64,000 nucleotides of DNA from a filamentous cyanobacterium ESFC-1 (GCA_000380225.1 KB904821.1:2766556-2830555); one strand, 5' to 3'; positions 16,513 to 26,167 are shown, counted from the stretch's first letter. A program made the numbers and translations. Notes: generated from the letters alone by a model not told the origin.

Positions 16513-17472
16513 TTAGCTGCGATTGTGGGCTTCGTCGAAGTTAATTTCCGGGCCTTTCGGGACAATACCGCTAGGATTGATAAAAGGATGACTGCGGTAA
16601 TAATGTTGCTTGATGTGGTCAAAGTTGCAGGTTTCTTTGACTCCCGGTTGCTGATATAAATCTTTGAGATAATTCCAGAGGTTGGGATATTCGTAAATGT
16701 GGCGAATATTACATTTAAAGTGAACATAATAAACCCAGTCAAAGCGAACTAAAGTCGTAAACATACACCAATCCGCTTCAGTAATCACTTCCCCACACAA
16801 ATAACGCTGCTGGCTCAATACCTTTTCCCAGCGATCCAACTGGGTAAAAAGTTCGGTAACCGCTTCATCATAAGCTTCTTGAGATTCAGCAAAACCAGAA
16901 CGATAAACCCCATTATTAATCGGGTTATAAATTGCGTCCATAGTTTCCTCAATTTGAGGTTTTAACTCCTGGGGACAAAAGTCAACTTCGGGATGTTTAG
17001 CAATAGCATTAAACTCATGGTCAAACATCCGAATAATCTCGCGGGATTCGTTATTTACAATCGTGTTTTTTTGCTTGTCCCACAAAATCGGAACTGTCAC
17101 TCGTCCTGTATAATGAGAGTCAGCTTTAACATAAACTTCTTGTAAATATTCAGCATTAAACAAAAGATCGGGAATTGCCCCAGAAGCCTCGGAAAACTGC
17201 CAACCCTTATCCCCCATATACGGGTCAACCACCGACAGGGAAATGGCATCTTCTAGACCCTTGAGTTGCCGCAGAATTAAGGTGCGGTGGGCCCAAGGAC
17301 AAGCATAAGAGACATAAAGATGATAGCGGTGGGCTTCGGCTTTAAACCCACTAGAATTGTCGGCAGTGACGCGATCGCGAAACGTGGTAGGATTGCGTTT
17401 AAAGCCGCCTTTTTCGTCGGTTTGATACGCCTCCGTCTGCCATTGACCATCTACTAACATTCCCGTTCCCAC
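16513..17472 (-). CDS. Glutathionyl-hydroquinone reductase-like (Xi-class) glutathione S-transferase
   Basis: 319 residues, like E. coli YqjG and yeast Ecm4. The Xi-class active site Cys is in YVSYACPWAHRT (C58, CPWAHR motif), followed by VTVPILWDKQ, the cis-Pro of the thioredoxin fold, and NNESREIIRMFDHEF (glutathione-binding E-S). The all-helical C-terminal domain has EAYDEAVTELFTQLDRWE and YLCGEVITEADWCMFTTLVR. The enzyme reduces glutathionyl-hydroquinones with glutathione in the cytoplasm. Length is typical. It is divergent from the DUF1499 gene with a 126-base spacer. ATG 17460 (MLVDGQWQ) is an alternative start four codons in. Confidence 0.92.
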   Translation of the reverse strand: MGTGMLVDGQWQTEAYQTDEKGGFKRNPTTFRDRVTADNSSGFKAEAHRYHLYVSYACPWAHRTLILRQLKGLEDAISLSVVDPYMGDKGWQFSEASGAIPDLLFNAEYLQEVYVKADSHYTGRVTVPILWDKQKNTIVNNESREIIRMFDHEFNAIAKHPEVDFCPQELKPQIEETMDAIYNPINNGVYRSGFAESQEAYDEAVTELFTQLDRWEKVLSQQRYLCGEVITEADWCMFTTLVRFDWVYYVHFKCNIRHIYEYPNLWNYLKDLYQQPGVKETCNFDHIKQHYYRSHPFINPSGIVPKGPEINFDEAHNRS

Positions 17473-17598
17473 AAATTCCTCCTCAAGCTGATGCGAGACA
17501 TGATTACAACTATACTGCGATTTTCAGAACAGAACCTGTATCTTTAGGCAAAGAAAGCTCTACAATAACAAGCGACTAACTTAAGAGGAGATAACGTT

Positions 17599-18126
17599 AT
17601 GTCTGAAGTCGAAACAGCCCCCAAATCAAGACTATCTGTAGGTCGCATTATCAATATTGCCATTATCATCGTCGTGGTAGGCTGGATTATTTTGCGGTTG
17701 GTCTCTCCCTATCAACCCACAGTCTTTTCTGGGGTACGTCCCGATAATTTGGGGGTTGATGCCACCGGACAACTTACCCCTTGTCCGAGTACCCCCAACT
17801 GCGTCAACAGTCAAAGCCAAGACCCAGAATATTATATCGAACCGTTTGCCCTTCCTCAAGATAGCGATACAGCTTGGGAAAACCTCGTCCAAGCTGTCGA
17901 AGACTTTGAAGGAAGCAATATTATTGCCAATACTGGGGATTATCTCTATGCGGAATTTAATACTAAACTCATGGGCTTTGTGGATGATGTCGAATTTGTC
18001 AAAGATGAAGTCAATCAACGCCTTGATGTCCGTTCTGCCTCCCGCTTAGGTGAATCCGACCTCGGTACGAATCGCAAACGAGTCGAAATAATCCGCGCTC
18101 AGTTTGACGGGGTTGCAGAAAGTTAA
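17599..18126 (+). CDS. DUF1499 membrane-anchored protein
   Basis: 175 residues with a strong ribosome site (AAGAGGAG) before ATG 17599. Residues 16-36 are one hydrophobic helix (IINIAIIIVVVGWIILRLV), so it is a membrane anchor with the rest outside. The DUF1499 signature is CPSTPNCVNSQSQ, followed by AWENLVQAVEDFEGSNI, YLYAEFNTKLMGFVDDVEF and RLDVRSASRLGESDLGTNRK. The family is common in cyanobacteria and plastids; its biochemical role is not established. Complete length. Confidence 0.9.
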   Translation: MSEVETAPKSRLSVGRIINIAIIIVVVGWIILRLVSPYQPTVFSGVRPDNLGVDATGQLTPCPSTPNCVNSQSQDPEYYIEPFALPQDSDTAWENLVQAVEDFEGSNIIANTGDYLYAEFNTKLMGFVDDVEFVKDEVNQRLDVRSASRLGESDLGTNRKRVEIIRAQFDGVAES

Positions 18127-18213
18127 GGATAAGTTAATCCTAGAGTTGGGATGATTTGAGCTTTTGCGATCGCCCATTCAACTTGTGTACTGCTCTACTC
18201 CTGACAATTTAAA

Positions 18214-18708
18214 ATGCCTATTCGTGATGCGACAGAAGCCGATTTAGCCACCATTGTTGCCATTTACAACGATTCCATTCCGGGCCGTATGGCCACCGCC
18301 GACACCGAACCCATTACCGTAGAAAGTCGCTTAAATTGGCTCAAAGCCCATAGTCCCAGAACTTATCCTTTGTGGGTGATGGAAAGCGACAGTCAGATTG
18401 CAGGTTGGTTGAGTTTTCAACCCTTTTACGGTCGGCCTGCTTATTATAGTACCGCCGAAATCAGCATTTATGTGGCTCCAGAATTTTGTCGTCGCGGGGT
18501 GGGGAAACAACTGCTTCAACAAGCGATCGCCTATAGTCCAGCTATTCAAATCAACACTCTACTCGGCTTTATTTTTGCTCACAACGAACCGAGTCTCAAA
18601 CTCTTTGAAAAATTCAACTTCAGCGAATGGGGCTATCTTCCCAGAGTGGCAGAACTCGATGGCATTGAGCGAGATGTAGCGATTTTGGGCTTACGGGTTC
18701 AGTTTTGA
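18214..18708 (+). CDS. GNAT acetyltransferase, phosphinothricin/methionine-sulfoximine type
   Basis: 164 residues, GNAT fold. It starts MPIRDATEADLATIVAIYND, typical of the PAT/YncA group, and has AEISIYVAPEFCRRGVGKQL, the acetyl-CoA loop (R-x-x-G-x-G variant RRGVGK), then LLGFIFAHNEPSLKLFEKF and a GYLPRVAELDG end. Relatives N-acetylate amino acid analogues such as phosphinothricin, methionine sulfoximine or methionine derivatives using acetyl-CoA. The true substrate is unknown. A long heptamer repeat array begins right after the stop. Confidence 0.9.
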   Translation: MPIRDATEADLATIVAIYNDSIPGRMATADTEPITVESRLNWLKAHSPRTYPLWVMESDSQIAGWLSFQPFYGRPAYYSTAEISIYVAPEFCRRGVGKQLLQQAIAYSPAIQINTLLGFIFAHNEPSLKLFEKFNFSEWGYLPRVAELDGIERDVAILGLRVQF

Positions 18709-18712
18709 TTAT

Positions 18713-18979
18713 TGTTATTGGTTGTTTGTTGTTGGTTATTGGTTATTAGTTATTGGTTATTGGTTATTGGTTATTGGTTATTGGTTATTAGTTATTGGTT
18801 GTTAGTTGTTGGTTATTGGTTATTGGTTATTGGTTGTTGGTTATTGGTTGTTGGTTGTTGGTTATTGGTTATTGGTTGTTAGTTGTTGGTTATTGGTTAT
18901 TGGTTGTTGGTTGTTGGTTATTGGTTATTGGTTATTGGTTGTTGGTTATTGGTTGTTGGTTGTTGGTTATTGGTTGTTG
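18713..18979 (+). repeat. Heptanucleotide tandem repeat array TTGGTTR (STRR), locus 1
   Basis: An array of about 38 heptamers, almost all TTGGTTA or TTGGTTG with rare TTAGTTA/TTAGTTG units. A period of 7 also reads as 21, so open frames of repeated WLLVIGY arise; these are artefacts. Short tandemly repeated repetitive (STRR) heptamers are known from cyanobacteria. The array starts just after the GNAT stop. Confidence 0.95.
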
Positions 18980-18986
18980 TCCACAT

Positions 18987-19089
18987 AAATTGCACATTGT
19001 ACATTGTTAATTATTAATTGTACATTGTTAATTGTTAATTGTTAATTATTAATTGTACATTGTTAATTGTACATTGTACATTATTAATT
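18987..19089 (+). repeat. AT-rich heptamer array TTGTTAA/TTATTAA/TTGTACA
   Basis: A second array, also period 7 (units TTGTTAA, TTATTAA, TTGTACA), beginning seven bases after the TTGGTTR array. It reaches the last codons of the CheB-CheR kinase gene (stop at 19084-19086). The same family, reverse-complemented, occurs at 42612-42762 and 43180-43258. Confidence 0.85.
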
Positions 19090-22000
19090 GCTCATCTGAG
19101 CTTGAATGAGCTGGCGAATTTCCTCAATATCCACCGGCTTCGTGATGTGGACATCAAAACCCGCCTCTTGAGCCTTCATTTTGTCTTCCTGCTGACCGTA
19201 GCCACTCATGGCAATCAAATACACCGATCGCAACTCCTCATCATTGCGGAGGGTACGAGCTACATCATAGCCGTCCATTTCTCCGGGTAAACCAATATCG
19301 CTAATCACTAAATCGGGCTTGAAGCTTCGAGCTTGGGCTATACCTGCTTCAGCACTATCCGCCATCTCAATTTCGTAGCCTAGACTTTCTAACAGCAGTT
19401 GAATCAGGAGGGCGGAGTCGAGGTTGTCTTCAATGACTAAGATACGAGAAGATACTGGAGTTGCCGCCATATCGTCAGTCTGGGGTGAATCGTCCTCACT
19501 CTCACTCACGGAATCCGGATCGCTCATGCGAGGCAGTTCGATGTGGATTTGGGAACCCTGTTCTAAACCCTCGCTGGTTGCCCAAATTTGACCTTGGTGC
19601 ATTTCAATTAAACCCCGTGTTAGGGCTAGACCCAAGCCCAAACCGCCGCTTTGTTTGCGGCTGTTTTCTTCTTGACTAAAGGGGATAAAAATGCGGTCGA
19701 GGGCTTCGGGAGTCATACCAATCCCAGAATCGGCGATCGCGACTGTAACCTTTTGTTCTGTACATTCTAGAGTAATCTCAATCCCATCGCCCTCATTAGA
19801 AAATTTAATGGCGTTGTACAGCACATTGGTAAAAGCTTGAGCCAGCCGAGTACGGTCTCCATTAACCCAAACTTCATCATCGGGTAACTGAAGATTACAT
19901 TGGATATTTTTTTGAGTGATGTCGGTGCGGCAATCTTCCCTGACTTCTTGCAGGATTAACACCAGATTGACGGGTTCGTAATCCAATTGAATTTTGTCAT
20001 AAGCCAAGCGAGAAGCATCCAAGAGATCGTCGATTAACCCCGTGAGCAATCGGGCTTGACGCTCCATAATTTCGCGGATGCGATCGAGGCGATCGCGATC
20101 TGTGGCTTGTTTGAGCAGGGCAAGGCTATGATACAAAGCATTGAGGGGGTTGCGGAGTTCGTGACCGAGAGCCGCCAGGAAACGGTCTTTGCGTCGGTCT
20201 GCTTCTTTGAGGGCTTCTTCGCTTTGTTTGCGATCGCTTATATCATAGTTCACGCCGATTACTTTGACGGGGTTTCCTTGTTCGTCACAGATAACGCGAC
20301 CCCGCGCGGCGATCCACCGCAATTGCTCATCGGGAAGAACCACCCGAAATTCGTCGATAAATTCTTCTTTGCGAGCAATTTGACTCTCAAAGTTCTGTTT
20401 GACCCGTTCTGCGTCTTCAGGATGGACGTATTGAAAGAATAGATCGCCACTGGGCCGTCCCACTTCTTCAGGATTTAGCCCGAACAGTTCATATTCGATC
20501 TCATTCCAAGTCGATAAATCGGTGGCGACATCGTACTCCCAAATGCCCATTTGACCCGCATCAATGGCCAGATCGAGGCGACTGCTACTTTGGGTCAGGG
20601 CTTCGGTTCTTTGATGGCGTTGGCAAGCGGCAGAAATGGTATTGGCGATCGCTTGCAAAAAAGAGGCATCATCTGAAGTGTATTGACGGGCTTGGCGGTT
20701 ATGAACGGCTAACACCCCATAAGGTCGCTCTAACCCGTGAATCGTGGCACTCAGACCGCTTTTAACTTCAATGCCGCGATCGCGCAAAATCGGCAAGAGA
20801 GGAAAGCGGTTTTCTGTGTCTCCATCTTCAACAACAAGGGCATTATTTTGACTGAGAGTATAACCCACTTGAGAATTATTCACCTCAACCGTCCCGTTAC
20901 CAATCAGGTCTTCTGGCCAATTTCTGCCCACGGTTAAGAGTAGTTGGCCCCCCGGTTGGGCCCCATCGCCTTGACACTGGAATAAACTGCAAAAGTCAGA
21001 AGGTAAGGTCTTACAAATAATTTCGATAACGCGATCGCAAATGGCGTGGAAATCTGTATTTTGAATCGCATATAATCCGATCTCCGCGATCGCGGTTTGC
21101 TGTTGGGCCCGGCGTTCGGCTTTATTTCTCGCTTGTCGTAAATCGGTAATATCAACAAAGGTCATCACCGCCCCATCGATGACGTTTTCGACGGTACGAT
21201 AAGGCATAATCCGCATTTTATAATGCCGATTTGATGAGGACATTTTCACCTGTTTTTCCAGGGGAATCAGCGTTCGCAAAACCTCATGAATATCCCTCGC
21301 GAGATCGGTACGGTCTAAAGACAAAGCAATATCGGTAATCGGACGGTTAACATCGGTTTGGATAAAGTTAAACAAATCCGTCGCAACCGGAGTAAACTGC
21401 TTAATTCTCAGTTGTCGGTCTAAAAAGATAGTAGCAATTTGGGTACTTTCTAAGAAGTTCTGCACATCGCTATTCAACTCATGCAATTCTTCAACTTTGC
21501 TGCGTAACTCGGCGTTGACCGTTTCTAATTCTTCATTAATTGACTGCATTTCTTCTTTTGAAGTTTGGAGTTCTTCGTTAGAAGATTGCAGTTCTTCATT
21601 CATCGATAATAATTCTTCATTGGCGGATTTGAGTTCTTCATTAGAATTCTCTAACTCCTCAATCGTCGTCCTGAGATGTTCTTTGGTTTTTTGTAATTCG
21701 ACTTCTAATTCCTGAACTAAAGGTCGGTCATCTTGGCTATTTACCCTTGATTCGCCACTACTTTCGCGATTGATGAGCCGAGTTTGCTCATCTTTAAAGA
21801 TAACCATCATCAAGCCATCATACTGGTCTTTATCTTTGACCGGACGCACAATTAAAGTTACTAACTGAATGCGGTCATCGTTTTCGATAGCAACTTTTTT
21901 GCGAATTACCGTTTTACGGTTTTTAAATGCTTCTTTAATCGCGGTGCGTAAATCTAAGCGTAAACCCCGACGAGCCAAATCAAAAATATTATTACTCGGA

Positions 22001-23745
22001 ACCCCTTGGGAGGGTTCTAAATATTTACCCGTGGAACCAAAAAAGTAGACCACTTCGCGCTGTTCGTTGACGATTACGCAGGGAGGTGAATATTCTTGCA
22101 GTAAAACTTTTTCGATAACTTCTTGGATTCGCTGCTGACGTTTTTTTTCTGGGGGTTGTCCCGTCAGTCCCAAAGAACGAAGTTGATCGCGGCTACCCAA
22201 AGAGAAATTTACTTTAGGTGAAACCATCACTTCTTTACGCTGGAAAATGCGATATTGTTTATCAATTGGATGAAATAACTCGCTGCGGTGATTTAAGTTT
22301 TCCGAAGGCCCTAAAAATAAATAACCCTCTGGACTCAACGCATAATGAAATAACGGCACTAAGTTATTTTTTAAGTCGGTATCAAAATAAATTAAAACAT
22401 TCCGACAGGCAACGAGGTCAATGCGGGAAAAAGGAGGATCGCTGATCAGACTATGTTGCGAAAAAATGCAAGTTTCGCGAATCGTTTTGTTGATTTGATA
22501 GCTATTATCTTGCTTAGTAAAATAAAGGTTGAGTCGGTTTTGGGTAATATGTTCGGCAATACCTTCGGGATAGCGCCCCTGACGGGCGAGTGCTAAACTG
22601 CGCCCATCGATGTCTGTGGCAAAAAGTTTGACGGAGGAACGCAAATCCCGAAAACCCATTACTTCATGCAATAAAATTGCAATCGAATAAGCTTCTTCTC
22701 CTGAAGAACAACCCGCTACCCAAATCCGAATCGGTCGTTCTGACGTACATTTTTCAGCTAAAGGCTTAATGACGTTTTCTTTTAAAGCTTCAAAGGCTTC
22801 AGGATCGCGGAAAAATTGCGTAACGCCGATTAATAAGTCTTGAAAGAGGGACTTAACTTCTTCTTCGCTATTTCCCAGTAATTTTATATACTCTGAAGCT
22901 GAGGTGGCGTGAGTAATGCGAATGCGGCGCTGAATGCGACGAACTAAAGTATTGGGTTTATAGTTACTAAAGTCATGGCCCAGTTTACTATGTAAAATTG
23001 AACAAATTTGGTCGAGCTTATCCGTAGTTTCGTTGACAATACTATCCAAACCGACATTTTCTTTTAAATCTCGAAAATGGCGGACATCTTCTAACAGTTT
23101 GGCTGGCATTTCTTCGACGGGTAAAACATAATCAATCAAACCTGTTAAGACAGCATTCCGGGGCATTCCGTCATATTTGGCGGTGTCGCTATCTTGCGCG
23201 ATCGCCAAGCCCCCATTTTCTTTAACAGCTTTTAAACCAATTGTGCCATCACTGCCCGTTCCTGATAAAATGATGCAAACGGCATTTTCTTTTTGATCTT
23301 CAGCTAAGGAAGTAAAGAAAAGATCAATAGGTGTACGATGTCCCCTCGCTTCTTTCGGCGGCTTTAACTGTAGGGTTCGTTGCTTTAAAGTTAAGGTTGT
23401 ATTAGGAGGAATAACATAAACATGATTCGGCTGTACCCGCATTTCATTTTCGGCTTGAACCACGCTCATTTCCGTTTCTTTGTCCAAGAGTTCTGACAGT
23501 AAACTTTCGTGGTTGGGAGCCAGATGAGAAATCAAAACAAAGGCCATGCCACTGTCGTCTCTCATGTTTCTTAAAAAGGTTTGAAACGCCTCTAAACCTC
23601 CGGCAGAAGCACCAATACCTACGATCAAAAACCCGTTTTCTGTGTTGTCATTCATGGCTGTATTTTCATCAGTCGATGCTGCGTCAGTTGACCCGTCAGG
23701 AACAGGATTGAGCGCGTTATCGTCGTTTTCGTTACGATGAGACAT
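19084..23745 (-). CDS. CheB-CheR-PAS-GAF-PAS hybrid histidine kinase
   Basis: 1553 residues, one protein with chemotaxis-type and kinase parts. CheB methylesterase (about 40-225): IGASAGGLEAF, SHLAPNHES and GTGSDGTIG give the Ser-His-Asp triad. CheR methyltransferase (about 240-500): VTQFFRDPEAF, VAGCSSGEEAYS (SAM site) and FSRIDLVACRNVLIYFD. A PAS-like segment and a long coiled coil of NEEL repeats (about 690-790) follow, then PAS (about 795-905), GAF (about 910-1080) and PAS (about 1085-1210). HisKA has AALGHELRNPL, HATPase_c GGLGLGLALTRG, and the receiver PDLVISDIGLPGEMDG. It likely senses a cytoplasmic signal and passes phosphate to its own receiver; the CheB/CheR targets are unknown. No chemoreceptor lies in the window. 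A standalone CheB is the next gene upstream. Confidence 0.92.
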   Translation of the reverse strand: MSHRNENDDNALNPVPDGSTDAASTDENTAMNDNTENGFLIVGIGASAGGLEAFQTFLRNMRDDSGMAFVLISHLAPNHESLLSELLDKETEMSVVQAENEMRVQPNHVYVIPPNTTLTLKQRTLQLKPPKEARGHRTPIDLFFTSLAEDQKENAVCIILSGTGSDGTIGLKAVKENGGLAIAQDSDTAKYDGMPRNAVLTGLIDYVLPVEEMPAKLLEDVRHFRDLKENVGLDSIVNETTDKLDQICSILHSKLGHDFSNYKPNTLVRRIQRRIRITHATSASEYIKLLGNSEEEVKSLFQDLLIGVTQFFRDPEAFEALKENVIKPLAEKCTSERPIRIWVAGCSSGEEAYSIAILLHEVMGFRDLRSSVKLFATDIDGRSLALARQGRYPEGIAEHITQNRLNLYFTKQDNSYQINKTIRETCIFSQHSLISDPPFSRIDLVACRNVLIYFDTDLKNNLVPLFHYALSPEGYLFLGPSENLNHRSELFHPIDKQYRIFQRKEVMVSPKVNFSLGSRDQLRSLGLTGQPPEKKRQQRIQEVIEKVLLQEYSPPCVIVNEQREVVYFFGSTGKYLEPSQGVPSNNIFDLARRGLRLDLRTAIKEAFKNRKTVIRKKVAIENDDRIQLVTLIVRPVKDKDQYDGLMMVIFKDEQTRLINRESSGESRVNSQDDRPLVQELEVELQKTKEHLRTTIEELENSNEELKSANEELLSMNEELQSSNEELQTSKEEMQSINEELETVNAELRSKVEELHELNSDVQNFLESTQIATIFLDRQLRIKQFTPVATDLFNFIQTDVNRPITDIALSLDRTDLARDIHEVLRTLIPLEKQVKMSSSNRHYKMRIMPYRTVENVIDGAVMTFVDITDLRQARNKAERRAQQQTAIAEIGLYAIQNTDFHAICDRVIEIICKTLPSDFCSLFQCQGDGAQPGGQLLLTVGRNWPEDLIGNGTVEVNNSQVGYTLSQNNALVVEDGDTENRFPLLPILRDRGIEVKSGLSATIHGLERPYGVLAVHNRQARQYTSDDASFLQAIANTISAACQRHQRTEALTQSSSRLDLAIDAGQMGIWEYDVATDLSTWNEIEYELFGLNPEEVGRPSGDLFFQYVHPEDAERVKQNFESQIARKEEFIDEFRVVLPDEQLRWIAARGRVICDEQGNPVKVIGVNYDISDRKQSEEALKEADRRKDRFLAALGHELRNPLNALYHSLALLKQATDRDRLDRIREIMERQARLLTGLIDDLLDASRLAYDKIQLDYEPVNLVLILQEVREDCRTDITQKNIQCNLQLPDDEVWVNGDRTRLAQAFTNVLYNAIKFSNEGDGIEITLECTEQKVTVAIADSGIGMTPEALDRIFIPFSQEENSRKQSGGLGLGLALTRGLIEMHQGQIWATSEGLEQGSQIHIELPRMSDPDSVSESEDDSPQTDDMAATPVSSRILVIEDNLDSALLIQLLLESLGYEIEMADSAEAGIAQARSFKPDLVISDIGLPGEMDGYDVARTLRNDEELRSVYLIAMSGYGQQEDKMKAQEAGFDVHITKPVDIEEIRQLIQAQMSN

Positions 23746-24111
23746 TATGGGTTCAATGTTGAGCAGTATTTCTCAGCCAATTGCCATTTCTTGATGATGA
23801 TTGTCAGGAGCAGTGATTGACTCAGGTTTGTTCGCTCCAGAAAGCAACATACCCTAATTTTAGCACTTCAGTTGGATAGAGATACCCTTTTTTATTCAGC
23901 CTTCGGTAATGAAAGAAAAGGTGATTTTAGGATAAGTGAGTTGATGTTGAAAACTTTGACCTTAAATTTACCTTTGTTTCCCCTATTTGATTGAGAAGAT
24001 TATAAGCCTTCATTCTAGAGGATCGCCCCAAAATTTGTCAAATCCTGGCGACTTTTTGACCCAATTCAAATTGTAGTCAAAAGTAGATTCGGTATGATAT
24101 TCGAGGATTAA
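23746..24111. other. Intergenic region between CheB-CheR kinase and cheB-like gene
   Basis: The spacer runs from 23746 to 24173 between two minus-strand genes, so it should hold the promoter of the giant kinase; GCTAAAAT (minus strand, near 23865) is a possible -10 but has no good -35. TTCGGTATGAT near 24089 resembles the inner edge of the MITE-like ends. No RNA gene is recognisable. Confidence 0.3.
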
Positions 24112-24177
24112 ATGAGCCGAAAAATCAAAAGAAAGAAGCAAATTGGGTGGGTTTCCCCCAAAGCAAAAAAGCCTTAA
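24112..24177 (+). CDS. Possible 21-residue basic micro-protein
   Basis: ATG 24112 preceded by GAGGA (24103-24107) opens a 21-codon frame, MSRKIKRKKQIGWVSPKAKK plus a last Pro. Ten of 21 residues are Lys or Arg. It ends overlapping the cheB-like stop from the opposite strand. A frame this short can arise by chance; composition and the ribosome site are the only support. Confidence 0.2.
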   Translation: MSRKIKRKKQIGWVSPKAKKP

Positions 24178-25154
24178 TTCGAGTCAGTGAGTAATTTTCT
24201 CAACATTTGCGAATGAGTCCGCGATTCTTCGGCCCGTTCGTAGAATATCTCCGCCGATTTATCGCGACCTTTGCGGTTTTCATCTTCTGCCATAGAAAAC
24301 GCCAAACGCGATCGCTCCTCCATCATTCGCATCGCTGCCCACAATGCTTTTTCTAGCGCCTTATCTTGTTGATTGAGCAAACTTTTCGCCGTAAAACCAT
24401 GACCCACATGACAGCGATATCGCCGTACTGAATCAACATCGATTTGCCACAAGGGGCCGCTACACTCCGGGCAACTCATGGGAACCAACGAACCCAGGGT
24501 TTTCGTCTCCGGCACATCGCTGAAAATACGTTCGGAGATCGCGGCTTCGGTTTTAATATTTTCGGGGATTGGGGAAGTTTTATGGTTGGGCTGTTGAATG
24601 ATTTTCGCGATCGCGCTGGCCATTTGGTCTAACGGCAGTTGATAATCCACTTCTCCTACCGCCGCGATCGCATTACGGGGCATATCTGGGTGTTGAGCAT
24701 CCTCCGGGTCTTGTACCATCGTAATCCCGTTACAGTGTTTCACCGCCAACAAACCCGAACTACCATCATCCAAAAAGCCCGTCATAATCACGCCCAACAC
24801 TTGCGCCTCATAAGCCACCGCCGCCGAACGAAATAAAGGATCGATGGCGGGACGATGGCGATTTTCTCGCGGGCCGCGATATAACCGGATAAAACCCTGC
24901 TTCACCAACAAATGGCGATCGGGAGGGGCAACATAAACATAACCCTTTTGAATTTTCTCCCCATTTTCAGGGTTTTTAACCCTCAAGTCACTCACATTGT
25001 TCAGCAGTTTGGCTAAATGACTCGGAGAATTGGCCGGAATGTGTAAGACCACAAAAAAAGAGGCTTCTAGGTTACCTGGCAGTTCGGTAAATAGCTGCCT
25101 GAGCGCTTCAAATCCGCCAGCAGAAGCACCAATAACAACAATCTGGGGTTTCAT
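24174..25154 (-). CDS. Standalone CheB-type methylesterase with C-terminal Cys/His domain
   Basis: 326 residues. The CheB catalytic domain lacks the usual N-terminal receiver: VVIGASAGGFEALRQL (Ser), VVLHIPANSPSHL (His), YVAPPDRHLLV and VIMTGFLDDGSSGLLAVKHC (Asp). Residues about 225-255 add MSCPECSGPLWQID and RYRCHVGHGFTAK, a putative zinc-binding pair of CxxC/CxxxH motifs, followed by a helical end. CheB removes methyl or amide groups from receptor glutamates. Without a receiver it must be controlled otherwise, perhaps through the CheB-CheR kinase encoded downstream. A divergent role such as regulating that kinase is inference. Confidence 0.9.
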   Translation of the reverse strand: MKPQIVVIGASAGGFEALRQLFTELPGNLEASFFVVLHIPANSPSHLAKLLNNVSDLRVKNPENGEKIQKGYVYVAPPDRHLLVKQGFIRLYRGPRENRHRPAIDPLFRSAAVAYEAQVLGVIMTGFLDDGSSGLLAVKHCNGITMVQDPEDAQHPDMPRNAIAAVGEVDYQLPLDQMASAIAKIIQQPNHKTSPIPENIKTEAAISERIFSDVPETKTLGSLVPMSCPECSGPLWQIDVDSVRRYRCHVGHGFTAKSLLNQQDKALEKALWAAMRMMEERSRLAFSMAEDENRKGRDKSAEIFYERAEESRTHSQMLRKLLTDSN

Positions 25155-25200
25155 TCTATATTCGATCGATTTTCTCGTAAATTAATGATTGGTCAACAGT

Positions 25201-26052
25201 TTACTCATCCGGAAACAAGCGCTCGAAATCTTCTACAAAACTACCACCCCGTTTAGAATTGATCCGCAACCAGCGATCGTCTTCCAGCATATCGTAAGTT
25301 AAGGGTTCAGAGGTTCTCAACTGCAACTCGCCCCTTTGGGCCAAACTGGTCGGGGGATGGTCTACCATCAACGCTTCTAGGGTTTCAATGCGCTTTGGCA
25401 CTGCCGGATGGGTGTCGCTGTCCACCAAGGCCTGAGGCAACCGCGAAAGCACATCAAAGCCCCGAAAACACCCCTCAGTCTCAAAACCCGCCGTGGCCGC
25501 GTAACGATAGCCCCAGGAGTCCGCTTCTAGCTCTTGCTCCCGCCGTAGCTGTGCCGATTTTTCGGCAAACTCAGCCTGTTCTTCTTCAGAATCGTGCATT
25601 TCCATTTGTTCTCGCCATTGAGCCCGGCGAGAAGTCCAGATGGCGGCGTGTTGGTGGGTATGGTGCGCCATTTCGTGAGCCACCACACAAGCCAACGCCG
25701 AGGCATCCCCGGCAGTTTGGTCGAGCAAGCCAAAATTAATGATAATCAAATTGGCTTCGGTGGCGTAGGCGTTGATGTTGTTGTTGTCTTCGATAATGAC
25801 TCGCCAGGGATGTTCATCTAAGTTGTTAGCTCGCGCAAGACGGTCAATAATGCGATAAAGCACATAAAGGTTGTCGGGTAACTCAGCCTGGGCTTGGTCG
25901 TAGACGTTTTCAAAGGTTTCGGTTTCGCTCGTCTCAGGGGCAGATTCGGGGGGTTCTGCGGCGATCGCGGGGGGGTGTAAACCGGGGGCAAAACTCAAAG
26001 CCCAGAGGGTCGCGATCGCGGTAGCACTTTGTCGGAAGTGAGCTTTTATCAT
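25201..26052 (-). CDS. M48 family zinc metalloprotease, exported
   Basis: ATG 26052 gives 283 residues; an earlier in-frame ATG at 26085 adds 11 residues that weaken the signal peptide. Residues 1-32 look like a signal peptide (basic start, ATAIATLWALSFAPG, AIAA/EPP). The zinc site is VVAHEMAHHTHQH (HEMAHH about 126-131) and the third ligand QELEADSWGY (E174). A later SDTHPAVPKRIETLE is the HP motif common in Oma1/BepA-type M48 proteases. It probably cuts misfolded proteins in the periplasm or thylakoid lumen. Length fits the small M48 group. Confidence 0.88.
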   Translation of the reverse strand: MIKAHFRQSATAIATLWALSFAPGLHPPAIAAEPPESAPETSETETFENVYDQAQAELPDNLYVLYRIIDRLARANNLDEHPWRVIIEDNNNINAYATEANLIIINFGLLDQTAGDASALACVVAHEMAHHTHQHAAIWTSRRAQWREQMEMHDSEEEQAEFAEKSAQLRREQELEADSWGYRYAATAGFETEGCFRGFDVLSRLPQALVDSDTHPAVPKRIETLEALMVDHPPTSLAQRGELQLRTSEPLTYDMLEDDRWLRINSKRGGSFVEDFERLFPDE

Positions 26053-26167
26053 AGTTCTAAGGATGGGAAAAACGGTGATGCCCATTTGAGGGTGACGAAT
26101 CCTAATATTTCTAAGGCTAACTTACGCTATGCAGCGATCGCCCCAAAGGGGTTCGATCTTCAAGGTC

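Noticed and set aside
18795..19010. Open frames encoding repeated WLLVIGYWLLVVGC at the heptamer arrays (also at 34.2-34.6 and 43.2-43.5 kb)
   Set aside because: A period of 7 bases repeats in three frames as 21 bases and has no stop in some frames. The peptides are products of the repeat, with no ribosome site and no known family.
26052..26085. Upstream ATG (26085) for the M48 protease
   Set aside because: The added residues MGITVFPILRT do not improve the signal peptide; MIKAHFRQS is a better N-region.
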